64,000 nt of DNA. It comes from Flavobacterium algicola. Its GTDB lineage: Bacteria; Bacteroidota; Bacteroidia; Flavobacteriales; Flavobacteriaceae. Under the pieces are notes generated by a model. The model ran no database searches. It was not told where the DNA came from and was given only the letters and a program-made list of their open reading frames with translations. The stretch's first letter is position 1; the number at the start of each line of letters is the position of its first letter. The position numbers and the translations under genes were made by a program. This document shows, piece by piece, positions 42,360 to 51,832 of the stretch. The stretch spans positions 496,001 to 560,000 of the forward strand of contig NZ_JAJTUT010000003.1 of the NCBI RefSeq assembly GCF_022399565.1, given 5' to 3'.

Positions 42360-45300
42360 ATGATAAAATTCTTTAAATTAATGCTTTCGGTGCTGCTGAT
42401 AAGCTTAATTTCTACTGCTGCATTTTCTCAAAAAATGTACGAGGGCTATCAATTTATAAACATCAACGAAGGGATTTCAAAAAGGGGAGTGTCGTGCATT
42501 ACACAAGACCAATACGGCTATATCTGGATTGGAACTTTTGGTGCTGGTTTGTACAAGTACGACGGAATAAGTTATACCGTTTTTGAGAACGACTGGCAAA
42601 AAGAAAGTTCGATTATAAGCAATATTGTCTACTGCACCTATGTAGATGCAAACAATAAATTATGGATAGGTACGGATCAAGGAATTTGTTTTTACAACAG
42701 AGACCTCAATAAATTTGAAAGTATTGACCTGAAAGTAACCCATATAAAAGGGTCGAAAGTTGACGCTCCTGTAAAAAGTATCATTCAAGATAATTTTGGT
42801 AATTTACTTATTGGTACGTATGGGCGAGGGGCTTTTAAATTCAATTTAAAGACCGCAAAAGTGACTTTTTTAAAGTCTGAAGTGGCTACTTATACCAATT
42901 ACCAAGTCAATTGTTTGACAAAAAGTAAAGATGGAACCATTTATCTCGGAACTAGTTATGGCCTAAAGTCTTTGCAACCAGGAGCATCGGTTGTAAAAAA
43001 TGTACGAGACGCTGCGGGTAAAAATCTTGTCAATCAATATATTGAATCGATTGTTCTTGATCGAAATCAAAATATATGGTTGGGTACATTTTATGATGGA
43101 TTGGTAAAAGTATCCAAAAATGCGTCTGGTTTTTCTCAAAAAACATTCCCAATCACCAAGAAAAGAGTCATGGCACTGCTACAAGCAGAAGGCAATGCCA
43201 TATTGTGCGCCACAGAAAATGACGGCTTATTTCTAGTCGATGCTCAAGGTGCTATACTTAAACAATACATCAACAACAAAGCAGAAAATAACAGTTTAAA
43301 ATCAAATTCGGTTTGGTCATTATTTGCTGATAAAGAAAATAGAGTTTGGTTAGGGTATTACAATCAAGGAGTAGATGTTTTTGATAAATTATACAGCAAA
43401 TTTAATGCTATAGGAAGCAATCTTTACAATAAAGAAAATGCGCTCCAAGCACGATCGGTAACCGGAATAGCAAAGGACAAAGCGGGTAAATTATGGATTA
43501 GTCTTGAGGGCGGTGGTGTAGATTATTACAATCAATTGACAAATACCAACAAACACATCAATAGTAAAAACGCTTCGTTTTTATCGGGTTTGAAAAGTGA
43601 TGATATTCAGACTGTTTTTATTGATAGTAAAGAAAATGTTTGGTTAGGAAGTTGGGACGGGGGAATTTATTTCTTGAAAAAAGGAGCGAATAGTTTTGTC
43701 AATTTTAACACGGACAACACCCAAGGAATTGCATCGAATAGAATGTTAAGCTTTTCTGAAGATTCAAACGGAATCATCTGGATAGGTACGTACCTGAGGG
43801 GGTTACACTATTATGTGCCGGCTGAGAACAAATTTTATCATTGCGATTCACAAGCGTTTACGACAGCAGGTTTGACCAATGGTGATGTCAGGAAAGTATT
43901 GGTAGACTCGAATAACAGGATTTGGGTAGGTTCAACTTTGGGACTTTTTCTTGTAACACATGACAAGAATTTTAAGTTTACTGTCGTAGCCTTGAAAAAC
44001 CAAATGATGAAGGACAAAAAGATGCAAAAAAACCAATCGGTTTTGTCTTTGTATGAGTCTCGTAGTAAACAAATTTGGATAGGAACAGATGGAGCAGGTC
44101 TGTTTAGTTATACGCCGAAAGGGAACAAATTTGATTACTACTATAATTTTGAAGGATTGGTCGAAAAATCAGTGGCTGCAATCATTGAAGATCAAGAAGG
44201 TGCTATTTGGATTAGCGGGAAAGCAGGAATTACCAAAGTAGATGTAAAGAAACAAACGGCTGTAAATTTCACCAAGGACGACGGACTTTTGGACAACGAT
44301 TTTAATAACAATTCGGTTTTAAAGGATAAAAACGGTGACTTGTATTTTGGTAGTTACGAAGGAATCAATTATTTCAATCCTAAACAGATCTTAAAAAGTA
44401 CCAAGCAACCTTTATTGTACTTCAGTGACCTTAAATTGTTTAATAAATCGGTTAGCCCTAATGATCCAGACTCCCCATTAACAAAGGTAATTTCAGAGAC
44501 AGATCACTTAGTTCTAACAAACGATCAATCGGTCTTTACGATCGAATATGTAGGGTTGAATTATTCGCATCCTGGCAAAAATGAATACGCTTATTACTTA
44601 GAAGGATTTGAAAAAGAATGGAATTATGTAGGAGGTAAAAGGGCTGCTACCTATACGAACTTGCCTGCTGGAAAATATATTTTCAATGTAAAAGCAGCCA
44701 AAAGAGGCGGAGTATGGAGTGCCAAACCGCTGCAATTGCATATTGAAGTACTGCCACCATTTTGGCGTACAAACTTTGCTTACTTTCTATATGTCTTGGC
44801 ATTTATCTTGGTGTCTATCTACATGAAGAAATACTTGCAAAGACGATTTGAAGAGAAGCAAGCCATTCAATTCGAAAGAGACAAAGCTGTTCAGATCGAA
44901 AAGCTAAATGCCAAAAAATTACAGTTCTTTACCAATATTTCGCATGAGTTTAGAACACCTTTGACGTTAATCATAAACCCTCTAGAAGACATTCTGAAAA
45001 ATAAAAGCTTTGGTTTGCCAACTGAAGTTCTGAATAAATTGTTTGTCATTCATAAAAGTTCAGATCGATTGTCGCGATTGATTAACGAGTTAATGGATTT
45101 CAATAGGTTACAATTTAACAAAATGGCATTGCACGTGCAGCAGCTAGAGGTGGTGAGTTTTACCAAAAATATTGTGAGTTATTTTGAAGAAGAAGCCGCC
45201 AGCCGATCCATTGATTTAAAGTTTGAATCTACTGTTGATTCGCTTCAAGATTGGTTAGATCCTAAGATGTTTGAAAAAATTATTTTTAATATAATTTCGA

Positions 45301-46514
45301 ATGCCTTCAAAGTAACTGCAGACCATGGAAAGATAAAAGTAAGCATCAACGCTTCGCAAAAAAAGATGTTTTTGCCCCTAGCAAGTGGGTTAGGCAAGGT
45401 TGAAACATTTGAAATCGCCATTGAAGACACAGGTGCGGGATTGAATAAGAAAGAAATCAAACGCATTTTTGATCGTTTTTACCAAGTGAACAATCTAAAT
45501 AAAACGTATTACGGTAGCACAGGAATTGGACTCGAAGTGGTACGTGGTTTTGTAGAATTGCACAAAGGGAAGATTGAAGTCGACAGTACGTTGGGGGTAG
45601 GAACGACATTTACAGTAGTGTTCCCGTTGGGGAATGAGTATTTTACCGAAGCCGAAATTTTGGACGAAGAGCATCAAGTGGTTTTAAGAGATTCCATTAA
45701 GAAAGTATTGGTTGATGAGAAGACGCCAACTGATTCTGAAGAGATTGCAAACGAAATTACGCATACGATTTTGATCGTAGAGGACAATACCGAATTACGA
45801 AATTACCTGAAAGATGAATTGAAAAAAAGTTACAAGGTACTTATTGCCGAAAATGGTCAAAAAGGATTTGAGTTGGCCAAACAACGATTGCCCGATTTAA
45901 TTTTGACGGATGTCATTATGCCGGTTATGAACGGCCTTGAATTGTGTAAAAGTGTAAAAGCTGATTTAAAAACGAGTCATATTCCATTGCTGATGCTTTC
46001 TGCCAAAGCCTTAGTGCAAGACAAATTAGAAGGAATCGATTCGGGTGCAGATATGTATATGAGCAAACCCTTTGACATGGATGTTTTAAAATCTAGTTTG
46101 GGACAATTGATTCACAGTAGGCAAATCATGTTTGACAAATTCTACAAAGGAATTACAAAAAATGCAAAAGAAAAAACGACAACTCTAGATAACGAATTCA
46201 TACAAAAAGCTTTGAGTTATATTCACGACAATATCAGTGAGTCCGATTTGAGTGTGGAGGTTTTGGCTTCGAATGTGTTTTTGAGTCGCAGTCAATTGTA
46301 TCGAAAAATAAAAACGCTAACGGGTGTTTCTGTAAATGAATTTATTCGTAATGTTCGATTAGAAAAAGCCAAAGAACTAATACAATTGGGTGACAGTAAT
46401 ATAAACGAAGTCAGTTATAAAGTAGGATTTGCATCGCCATCCTATTTTACAAAATGTTACAAAGCCAAGTTCGGACACTTACCTACACAACTGGATAAAG
46501 AAGCAAACGACTAA
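42360..46514 (+). CDS. Hybrid two-component system regulator (HTCS) of the xylan locus
   Basis: 1384 residues from the ATG at 42360; a TTG at 42345 adds only five residues and is less likely. Signal peptide (IKFFKLMLSVLLISLISTAA). Periplasmic sensor of two seven-bladed Reg_prop propellers (repeats such as DQYGYIWIGTFGAGLYKYDG, ENVWLGSWDGGIYFL) plus a Y_Y_Y domain (about 690-800). One membrane helix (FAYFLYVLAFILVSIYM, about 805-822). HisKA with ISHEFRTPL (His about 862), HATPase (FEKIIFNIISNAFK, DTGAGLNKKEI, GSTGIGLEVV), receiver with LILTDVIMPVMNG (Asp about 1183) and AraC-type HTH (LSRSQLYRKIKTLTGVSVNE). It should sense xylo-oligosaccharides and activate the SusC operon. Confidence 0.95.
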   Translation: MIKFFKLMLSVLLISLISTAAFSQKMYEGYQFININEGISKRGVSCITQDQYGYIWIGTFGAGLYKYDGISYTVFENDWQKESSIISNIVYCTYVDANNKLWIGTDQGICFYNRDLNKFESIDLKVTHIKGSKVDAPVKSIIQDNFGNLLIGTYGRGAFKFNLKTAKVTFLKSEVATYTNYQVNCLTKSKDGTIYLGTSYGLKSLQPGASVVKNVRDAAGKNLVNQYIESIVLDRNQNIWLGTFYDGLVKVSKNASGFSQKTFPITKKRVMALLQAEGNAILCATENDGLFLVDAQGAILKQYINNKAENNSLKSNSVWSLFADKENRVWLGYYNQGVDVFDKLYSKFNAIGSNLYNKENALQARSVTGIAKDKAGKLWISLEGGGVDYYNQLTNTNKHINSKNASFLSGLKSDDIQTVFIDSKENVWLGSWDGGIYFLKKGANSFVNFNTDNTQGIASNRMLSFSEDSNGIIWIGTYLRGLHYYVPAENKFYHCDSQAFTTAGLTNGDVRKVLVDSNNRIWVGSTLGLFLVTHDKNFKFTVVALKNQMMKDKKMQKNQSVLSLYESRSKQIWIGTDGAGLFSYTPKGNKFDYYYNFEGLVEKSVAAIIEDQEGAIWISGKAGITKVDVKKQTAVNFTKDDGLLDNDFNNNSVLKDKNGDLYFGSYEGINYFNPKQILKSTKQPLLYFSDLKLFNKSVSPNDPDSPLTKVISETDHLVLTNDQSVFTIEYVGLNYSHPGKNEYAYYLEGFEKEWNYVGGKRAATYTNLPAGKYIFNVKAAKRGGVWSAKPLQLHIEVLPPFWRTNFAYFLYVLAFILVSIYMKKYLQRRFEEKQAIQFERDKAVQIEKLNAKKLQFFTNISHEFRTPLTLIINPLEDILKNKSFGLPTEVLNKLFVIHKSSDRLSRLINELMDFNRLQFNKMALHVQQLEVVSFTKNIVSYFEEEAASRSIDLKFESTVDSLQDWLDPKMFEKIIFNIISNAFKVTADHGKIKVSINASQKKMFLPLASGLGKVETFEIAIEDTGAGLNKKEIKRIFDRFYQVNNLNKTYYGSTGIGLEVVRGFVELHKGKIEVDSTLGVGTTFTVVFPLGNEYFTEAEILDEEHQVVLRDSIKKVLVDEKTPTDSEEIANEITHTILIVEDNTELRNYLKDELKKSYKVLIAENGQKGFELAKQRLPDLILTDVIMPVMNGLELCKSVKADLKTSHIPLLMLSAKALVQDKLEGIDSGADMYMSKPFDMDVLKSSLGQLIHSRQIMFDKFYKGITKNAKEKTTTLDNEFIQKALSYIHDNISESDLSVEVLASNVFLSRSQLYRKIKTLTGVSVNEFIRNVRLEKAKELIQLGDSNINEVSYKVGFASPSYFTKCYKAKFGHLPTQLDKEAND

Positions 46515-46544
46515 TTACACTTGACTAGTTTTTTTTGTACAAAT

Positions 46545-46570
46545 AAGAGTTCCTATTGGGCTCTTTTTTT
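46545..46570 (+). terminator. Terminator after the HTCS gene
   Basis: AAGAG (46545-46549) pairs with CTCTT (46561-46565), with CC/GG inside, followed by seven T. Short stem but well-placed. Confidence 0.6.
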
Positions 46571-46832
46571 GGCTCTGGTTTTAAATAAAAGACTTGCAAA
46601 ACAGAATAATTAATTACCAAGAATTACTAGTTCTATCCAACGGTATTTTAATAGAAAAAATGACGAAGCTGCCATTAATTTACAATTGTAGCTATTGTGT
46701 ACTGTATAAATAATAGTTTGATTTTTTTTATTTAATGTAAAAAATAATCGTTTGATTGATAATAGTTTGTAAAAGTGATTTTTTTTGATATAAATTCTTA
46801 ATGTCCCGAAATCATTGGGATAAAAGGGGGTA

Positions 46833-46861
46833 GATGCAACAAATGAACTAGATGTTGCATC
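46833..46861. promoter_or_regulatory. Candidate activator site upstream of susC promoter
   Basis: GATGCAACA (46833-46841) and TGTTGCATC (46853-46861) are perfect 9-bp inverted arms around 11 bp. Its centre lies about 50 bp upstream of the -7 element, where an AraC-type activator would be expected to bind. Confidence 0.5.
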
Positions 46862-46893
46862 ATTTTTACTAGTAAAGAGGTGGACTCTTATGC

Positions 46894-46901
46894 TACTTTT
46901 G
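46894..46901 (+). promoter_or_regulatory. Candidate -7 element of the SusC operon
   Basis: TACTTTTG, an exact TAnnTTTG match; the -33 element is weak (TTTTTA about 25 bp upstream), as expected for an activator-dependent promoter. Confidence 0.5.
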
Positions 46902-47139
46902 ACTCTATAAACTACAATCTTTCAAACCAATCTTAATCAAACCAAAAAACAAACTATGCAGGGGAAATCAAAATTTATCTTTTCAAAAAACTAGCTTTTC
47001 AGTAGGCTCTACACAGCGCGATTCTTCGCACAATAAAACAGTTCAGAGAGACTAATTATTAAAACTATAAAATTGAAAAAAACAAACATCTTAATTGACA
47101 CTAAAAACAAATTAACGAACTACTAAAAACCAAATTAAT

Positions 47140-50100
47140 ATGATAATGAAGTTAAAATTCGCATTAATAGCGTTGGCAATGATTTGCACTCAAACGGTGC
47201 TGTCACAAACCAATACCATCAAAGGGGTGGTAACAGATCAGGCGCGATTGCCGTTGCCTGGCGTAAATGTTTCAGTCAAAGGAACACCAACTGGAGTAGT
47301 AACAAATTCTGATGGTTCTTTTGTATTGGATAAAGTACCTTCAAATTCTAAAATTGTATTCAGTTTTATAGGTTTCACATCCAAAGAAATTACAGCAGAT
47401 ACTAAAAAATCTATGAATATTAGTCTCGTGGAAGACACCAATAATTTAGATGAGGTTGTAGTTGTAGGTTATGGATCTGTCAAGAAAAGAGATGTAACGG
47501 GAGCTGTATCTACAGTTTCAGCAAAATCTATAAAAGATCAACCGGTTACAGGTCTGGATCAAGCCTTGCAAGGAAAAGTTTCGGGGGTAACGATTACTCA
47601 AAATTCAGGTACTCCGGGAGGAGGTGTTTCTATAAGAATACGTGGTATAGCTTCGTTATCAGGAAATGAGCCATTATATGTAGTAGATGGTGTGCCTATA
47701 AATGGAGGTGATAATAATGACTCTTTTAACTATAATTCTTTGGGAGGAGCAAACGGGCAAACAAAGTCGAGTGCATTAACAGCAATAAACCCATCAGATA
47801 TTGAATCAATGGATATTCTTAAAGATGCTTCTGCAACTGCCATTTATGGTTCAAGAGGTTCTAATGGTGTTGTACTGATTACAACTAAGAAAGGAAAAAA
47901 AGGAAAATCTGTGATTTCATATGAAACATATACAGGAGTTCAACAGGTAACCAAATTTTTGGATGTTCTTAATCTACAGGATTTTGCCAAATACAGAGCA
48001 AGTGTTAGTACAGAATTAGGCCAACTAATTGAGTATGAGTTTCAAAATCCAGAATTACTAGGAGAAGGAACAAACTGGCAAAAAGAAATTTTTAGAAATG
48101 CTCAAATTCAAAATCATCAAATTTCTATTTCGGGCGGAAAAGACAATACTAGATATTATACCTCATTAAATTATTTTGAACAAGATGGTATTGTTATCAA
48201 TACAGGTTTCAGAAGATATTCTATGCGATTGAATATTGATACAAAAGTAAATGATTGGTTTAAAATAGGTAATAACGTTACGCTATCTAATACGCAACAA
48301 AAAATTGCATTTAATGATACTGAAGATGGTGTAATTAGTACAGCTGTTTCTCAGTCTCCAAATATACCTGTACGATATTCTGATGGGACTTTTGGTGGAC
48401 CGATAGAAGGTTTTGGTAATACTTCTGCTAATAATCCAGTAGCTACAGCTTTAAACAAAGGAAACGATCTTGCAAAATATAAAATTGTAGGTAGTCTATT
48501 TGGAGAAATATCTTTTACAAAAGATTTGACATTCAAATCAGTTCTTGGATATGATTTCAATACTACAAATGGTTCCGTTTTTTACCCAGACATTACGATT
48601 GGTACTACAAGCACTAGTAGTGTATCTGTAAAACAGCAAAATCAAAGTATTTTCTGGACACTACAAAATTACTTCACCTACACTAAAACTTTTGGTAAGC
48701 ACAACATTGTAGCGTTACTAGGTCAAGAAGCACAAGAATCAAAATACGAAGGAATATCTGGTACAAGAACTGGTTATTTGTCAAATGACATTACTACACT
48801 TGGACTAGGAGATTCTAAAACGGCTACCAACGACAATTACAAAGGAACAAGCAGTTTAAACTCTTATTTTACACGTCTTAATTACTCTTTTGATGGTAAA
48901 TACATGCTGACGGCGACGTTACGTTCAGATTCTTCTTCAAATTTCGGAGATGGTTATAAAACAGGTTACTTTCCTTCTTTTGCTGCAGGTTGGGTAATTA
49001 GTAACGAACCTTTTTTCGAAGGAATTAAAAATGTGGTAAATCATACGAAGTTTAGAGCAGGTTATGGAGAAGTTGGAAATCAAAACATAGGAGGTTACAA
49101 ATACGGTTCTTCAATCGTAAGTTTCCCTACAACTTTTGGAACTGGTTTTGCACAACAAAATATTCAGAACCCAACGGTGCAATGGGAAACAACAAAAGCG
49201 TCTAATTTTGGTGTAGAAATAGGATTCTTTAAAGACGCATTGCGTTTAGAAGTTGATTACTACAAGAAAGTTTCTAGTGACTTCTTATTTAGTGAGCCAG
49301 TACCTGCCTATTTAGGTACAAATCCGCAACAAGGAAATTTAGGCTTAGGTGCGAAAGTAGTTAACCTTGGTGATATCGAAAATAAAGGATGGGACCTTAC
49401 TTTAAATACAAGAAATATTTCAAACGATAATTTCAACTGGAACTCCACATTTATATTCTCAACCTTCAAAAACAAACTAACTTCTTTTGGAGATAATAAC
49501 TCGGCGATTTACAGAAATTTTCAATTTAACAATACAATTACAAAAACGGGAGTTGGATCGCCTGTAGGACAGTTTTTTGGATATCAAGTTGAGGGAATTT
49601 ACAAATCTGCAGAGGATATTGCAAATAGTCCAACACCAGATAATGAAGTGGGAGCTAATGGACAAGTGTGGATTGGTGATATTAAATTTAAGGACATCAA
49701 TGGAAACGGAAAAATTGATTCTGGAGACAGAACAAATATAGGGAATCCAATTCCTGATTTTACTTATAGTGTCATCAACAATATCTCATACAAAAATGTA
49801 GACCTTTCTATTGTGTTTTTAGGAACACAGGGAAATAAGATTTACAACTGGACTAGAAAACTTACTGAAAGTTTGGGTGGTACAGGTGGACCATACTCAA
49901 ATCAAAGTGCCGATGTTAACAATCGTTTTATAGCTGGTGTAAATGAGAATACAAATATACCAAGATATGTAAATGGAGATCCTAATGGAAACAGTAGAGT
50001 TTCTAACCGTTTTGTTGAAGATGGATCTTATTTAAGGTTACAAAATGTGACGTTTGGTTATACACTACCTGAGGAGATCATAAGTAAAACTAAATTCTTC

Positions 50101-50271
50101 AGTAAATTAAGAGTATACATGACAGGACAAAATTTGTTCACAATCACAAAATATTCTGGATTAGATCCTGCTGTAGGTTCATTTAGTCAAGATGCCTTAT
50201 TAACAGGTGTTGACAATGGTCGTTACCCGGTTGCTAGAGTATTTACATTAGGTTTAAATTTAGATTTTTAA
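47140..50271 (+). CDS. SusC-like TonB-dependent outer-membrane oligosaccharide transporter
   Basis: 1043 residues. Signal peptide ends near TVLSQ; carboxypeptidase-D-like domain (TIKGVVTDQARLPLPGVNVS, about 26-100); Ton box DEVVVVGYGSVKKRDVTGAV; plug with ALQGKVSGVTITQNSGTPGG, SIRIRGIASL and DPSDIESMDILKDASATAIYG-like sequence at about 220-240; and a 22-strand-type barrel with SusC-specific ending (LFTITKYSGLDPAVG, then RYPVARVFTLGLNLDF). An in-frame ATG two codons later is an alternative start. It imports xylo-oligosaccharides across the outer membrane with SusD, encoded 11 bp downstream. Expected to be induced through the upstream HTCS. Confidence 0.96.
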   Translation: MIMKLKFALIALAMICTQTVLSQTNTIKGVVTDQARLPLPGVNVSVKGTPTGVVTNSDGSFVLDKVPSNSKIVFSFIGFTSKEITADTKKSMNISLVEDTNNLDEVVVVGYGSVKKRDVTGAVSTVSAKSIKDQPVTGLDQALQGKVSGVTITQNSGTPGGGVSIRIRGIASLSGNEPLYVVDGVPINGGDNNDSFNYNSLGGANGQTKSSALTAINPSDIESMDILKDASATAIYGSRGSNGVVLITTKKGKKGKSVISYETYTGVQQVTKFLDVLNLQDFAKYRASVSTELGQLIEYEFQNPELLGEGTNWQKEIFRNAQIQNHQISISGGKDNTRYYTSLNYFEQDGIVINTGFRRYSMRLNIDTKVNDWFKIGNNVTLSNTQQKIAFNDTEDGVISTAVSQSPNIPVRYSDGTFGGPIEGFGNTSANNPVATALNKGNDLAKYKIVGSLFGEISFTKDLTFKSVLGYDFNTTNGSVFYPDITIGTTSTSSVSVKQQNQSIFWTLQNYFTYTKTFGKHNIVALLGQEAQESKYEGISGTRTGYLSNDITTLGLGDSKTATNDNYKGTSSLNSYFTRLNYSFDGKYMLTATLRSDSSSNFGDGYKTGYFPSFAAGWVISNEPFFEGIKNVVNHTKFRAGYGEVGNQNIGGYKYGSSIVSFPTTFGTGFAQQNIQNPTVQWETTKASNFGVEIGFFKDALRLEVDYYKKVSSDFLFSEPVPAYLGTNPQQGNLGLGAKVVNLGDIENKGWDLTLNTRNISNDNFNWNSTFIFSTFKNKLTSFGDNNSAIYRNFQFNNTITKTGVGSPVGQFFGYQVEGIYKSAEDIANSPTPDNEVGANGQVWIGDIKFKDINGNGKIDSGDRTNIGNPIPDFTYSVINNISYKNVDLSIVFLGTQGNKIYNWTRKLTESLGGTGGPYSNQSADVNNRFIAGVNENTNIPRYVNGDPNGNSRVSNRFVEDGSYLRLQNVTFGYTLPEEIISKTKFFSKLRVYMTGQNLFTITKYSGLDPAVGSFSQDALLTGVDNGRYPVARVFTLGLNLDF

Positions 50272-50282
50272 AAAATAACAAC

Positions 50283-51815
50283 ATGAAAAATTCAACTAAA
50301 TATTTCGTGCTTTTGATAGCTGTATTTTTTACGGTATCGTGCTCAACAGAATTTTTAGATAATCCGCCAGAGGATAAATTAGTTTTAGATAATTTTTATA
50401 CCTCAGATGGTCAAATCTTGGGATCGGGGAGCGGGCTTTACGGTCGACCTTGGTTCTACTTTAACGAGAAATTCGTTTACGGACTGGATACCTATGCCGG
50501 TAATTCTGTAGGTGCTTATTCCGATTTGGCGCAGTTTGAAAATTTTGCTGTTAATTCAACAAATCAGTTTGTTTTCGAAGGATGGCAATCATTATTTAAT
50601 GTTGTAGCCCAATCGAATACATTAATAAATAACCTGGAAAAAAATGTTGGTCCAGCAACTACACCAGAAGTGGTAGAGAGAGTAAAAGGTGAAGCTTATT
50701 TTATGAGAGCGACTGCCTACTTCTATTTGGTTCGTATTTTCGGTGCCGTGCCTATTTTAAATAAAATAGAGCAGTATACAGAAAAAATTCCAACCTACAG
50801 AAACAATGTAGACGATGTTTATAAATTTATCATCAACGATTATAAAGAAGCATACAAGCGTTTACCATTAGCTACAGGTAGTAGTTCCCTAGAAAAAGGT
50901 AGAGTGATAAAAAGTGCTTGTGACGGAATGTTGTCTAAAGTGTACATCACGCTTAAAGATTATCCGAATGCAAAATTACATGCTGAAAATGTGATCAAAA
51001 GTGGTGATTATTCTCTAATTGATGATTACGGCTTGATGTTTAATAGTCCAACAAATAACAACAGTAGAGAATCCATATTTTCTTTACAATGGGTAGGATG
51101 TGTAGGTTATGGTTACGGTAATGCATCTCAGTCTTATATCACTCCAACTTCAGAAATTACAGGTGATTACACAGGATGGAAAACTTTTGTACCTAGTATT
51201 GATTTGCGTAACGCTTATGAAGCTAATGATAAAAGAAGAAAATCTACGATCATGTTACCTGGTGATTTTTATCCTGAACTGGTTACCAAAAAAGGAGGTT
51301 ACACAGTAAGTCCTGGTGGATTTGGAGGATCAATGGGCTTTAGAAAATATGTTATAGGTTCTGTTGCTGAGTTTGTTGGTGCATGTCCGCAGCAAACAAA
51401 TCAAAATACAACAATGCTCCGTTACGCTGAAGTATTATTAATTCATGCTGAAGCTATTCTTGCAGGTGCGGGATCTACTTCATCAAGTGAGGCTTTGGAA
51501 TCATTTAACAAAGTTAGAACTAGAGCAGGATTGCCTGTTAAAACAAGTATTACGAGTAATGATATTTTTAAAGAAAGAAGAATAGAATTAGTTCTAGAAG
51601 GGGATTATTGGTTTGATTTAGTTAGAAGAGACAGAACGGAAGCGATCAGTATTATTTCTAATCAAGAAAGAGGAGCATACAGTAATATCGCTCTGCTTGA
51701 AGTTACTTCTAAAAAAGTGGTACCAACTGCAAATTCGTTCTTAATTCCGATTCCAGCCTCAGAATTAGATGCAAATCCACTTCTTAGAGAGACTCCAGTT
51801 CCTTTTCAATTTTAA
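50283..51815 (+). CDS. SusD-like (RagB/SusD) surface glycan-binding lipoprotein
   Basis: 510 residues. Signal peptide with lipobox FTVSC (Cys about 20) and STEFLDNPPEDKL, the usual SusD start. TPR-type helices follow (VERVKGEAYFMRATAYFYLV near 137-156, LPLATGSSSLEKGRVIKSA, then MLSKVYITLKDYPNAKLHAE), and the C-terminal lobe has the conserved RYAEVLLIHAEAIL, FNKVRTRAGLPV, RRIELVLEGDYWFDLVRR and a final FLIPIPASELDANPLL. It caps the SusC transporter and hands it oligosaccharides. The gene follows SusC by 11 bp and precedes a surface glycan-binding protein by 17 bp. Confidence 0.95.
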   Translation: MKNSTKYFVLLIAVFFTVSCSTEFLDNPPEDKLVLDNFYTSDGQILGSGSGLYGRPWFYFNEKFVYGLDTYAGNSVGAYSDLAQFENFAVNSTNQFVFEGWQSLFNVVAQSNTLINNLEKNVGPATTPEVVERVKGEAYFMRATAYFYLVRIFGAVPILNKIEQYTEKIPTYRNNVDDVYKFIINDYKEAYKRLPLATGSSSLEKGRVIKSACDGMLSKVYITLKDYPNAKLHAENVIKSGDYSLIDDYGLMFNSPTNNNSRESIFSLQWVGCVGYGYGNASQSYITPTSEITGDYTGWKTFVPSIDLRNAYEANDKRRKSTIMLPGDFYPELVTKKGGYTVSPGGFGGSMGFRKYVIGSVAEFVGACPQQTNQNTTMLRYAEVLLIHAEAILAGAGSTSSSEALESFNKVRTRAGLPVKTSITSNDIFKERRIELVLEGDYWFDLVRRDRTEAISIISNQERGAYSNIALLEVTSKKVVPTANSFLIPIPASELDANPLLRETPVPFQF

Positions 51816-51832
51816 TCATAAAATACAAGACA

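Larger units (their letters stand above)
46515..47139. promoter_or_regulatory. Regulatory region upstream of the SusC-like gene
   Basis: 625 bp. It holds a terminator just after the HTCS gene (46545-46570), an inverted repeat at 46833-46861, an exact -7 element at 46894-46901, and then a leader of about 235 nt before the SusC ATG. No gene is apparent in it. Confidence 0.6.

Noticed and set aside
46833..46861. Inverted repeat upstream of SusC as another Fur/Zur box
   Set aside because: The arms resemble the TGCAAC boxes at 11.1 kb, but the 11-bp spacer is too wide for the same 3-bp-centred palindrome.
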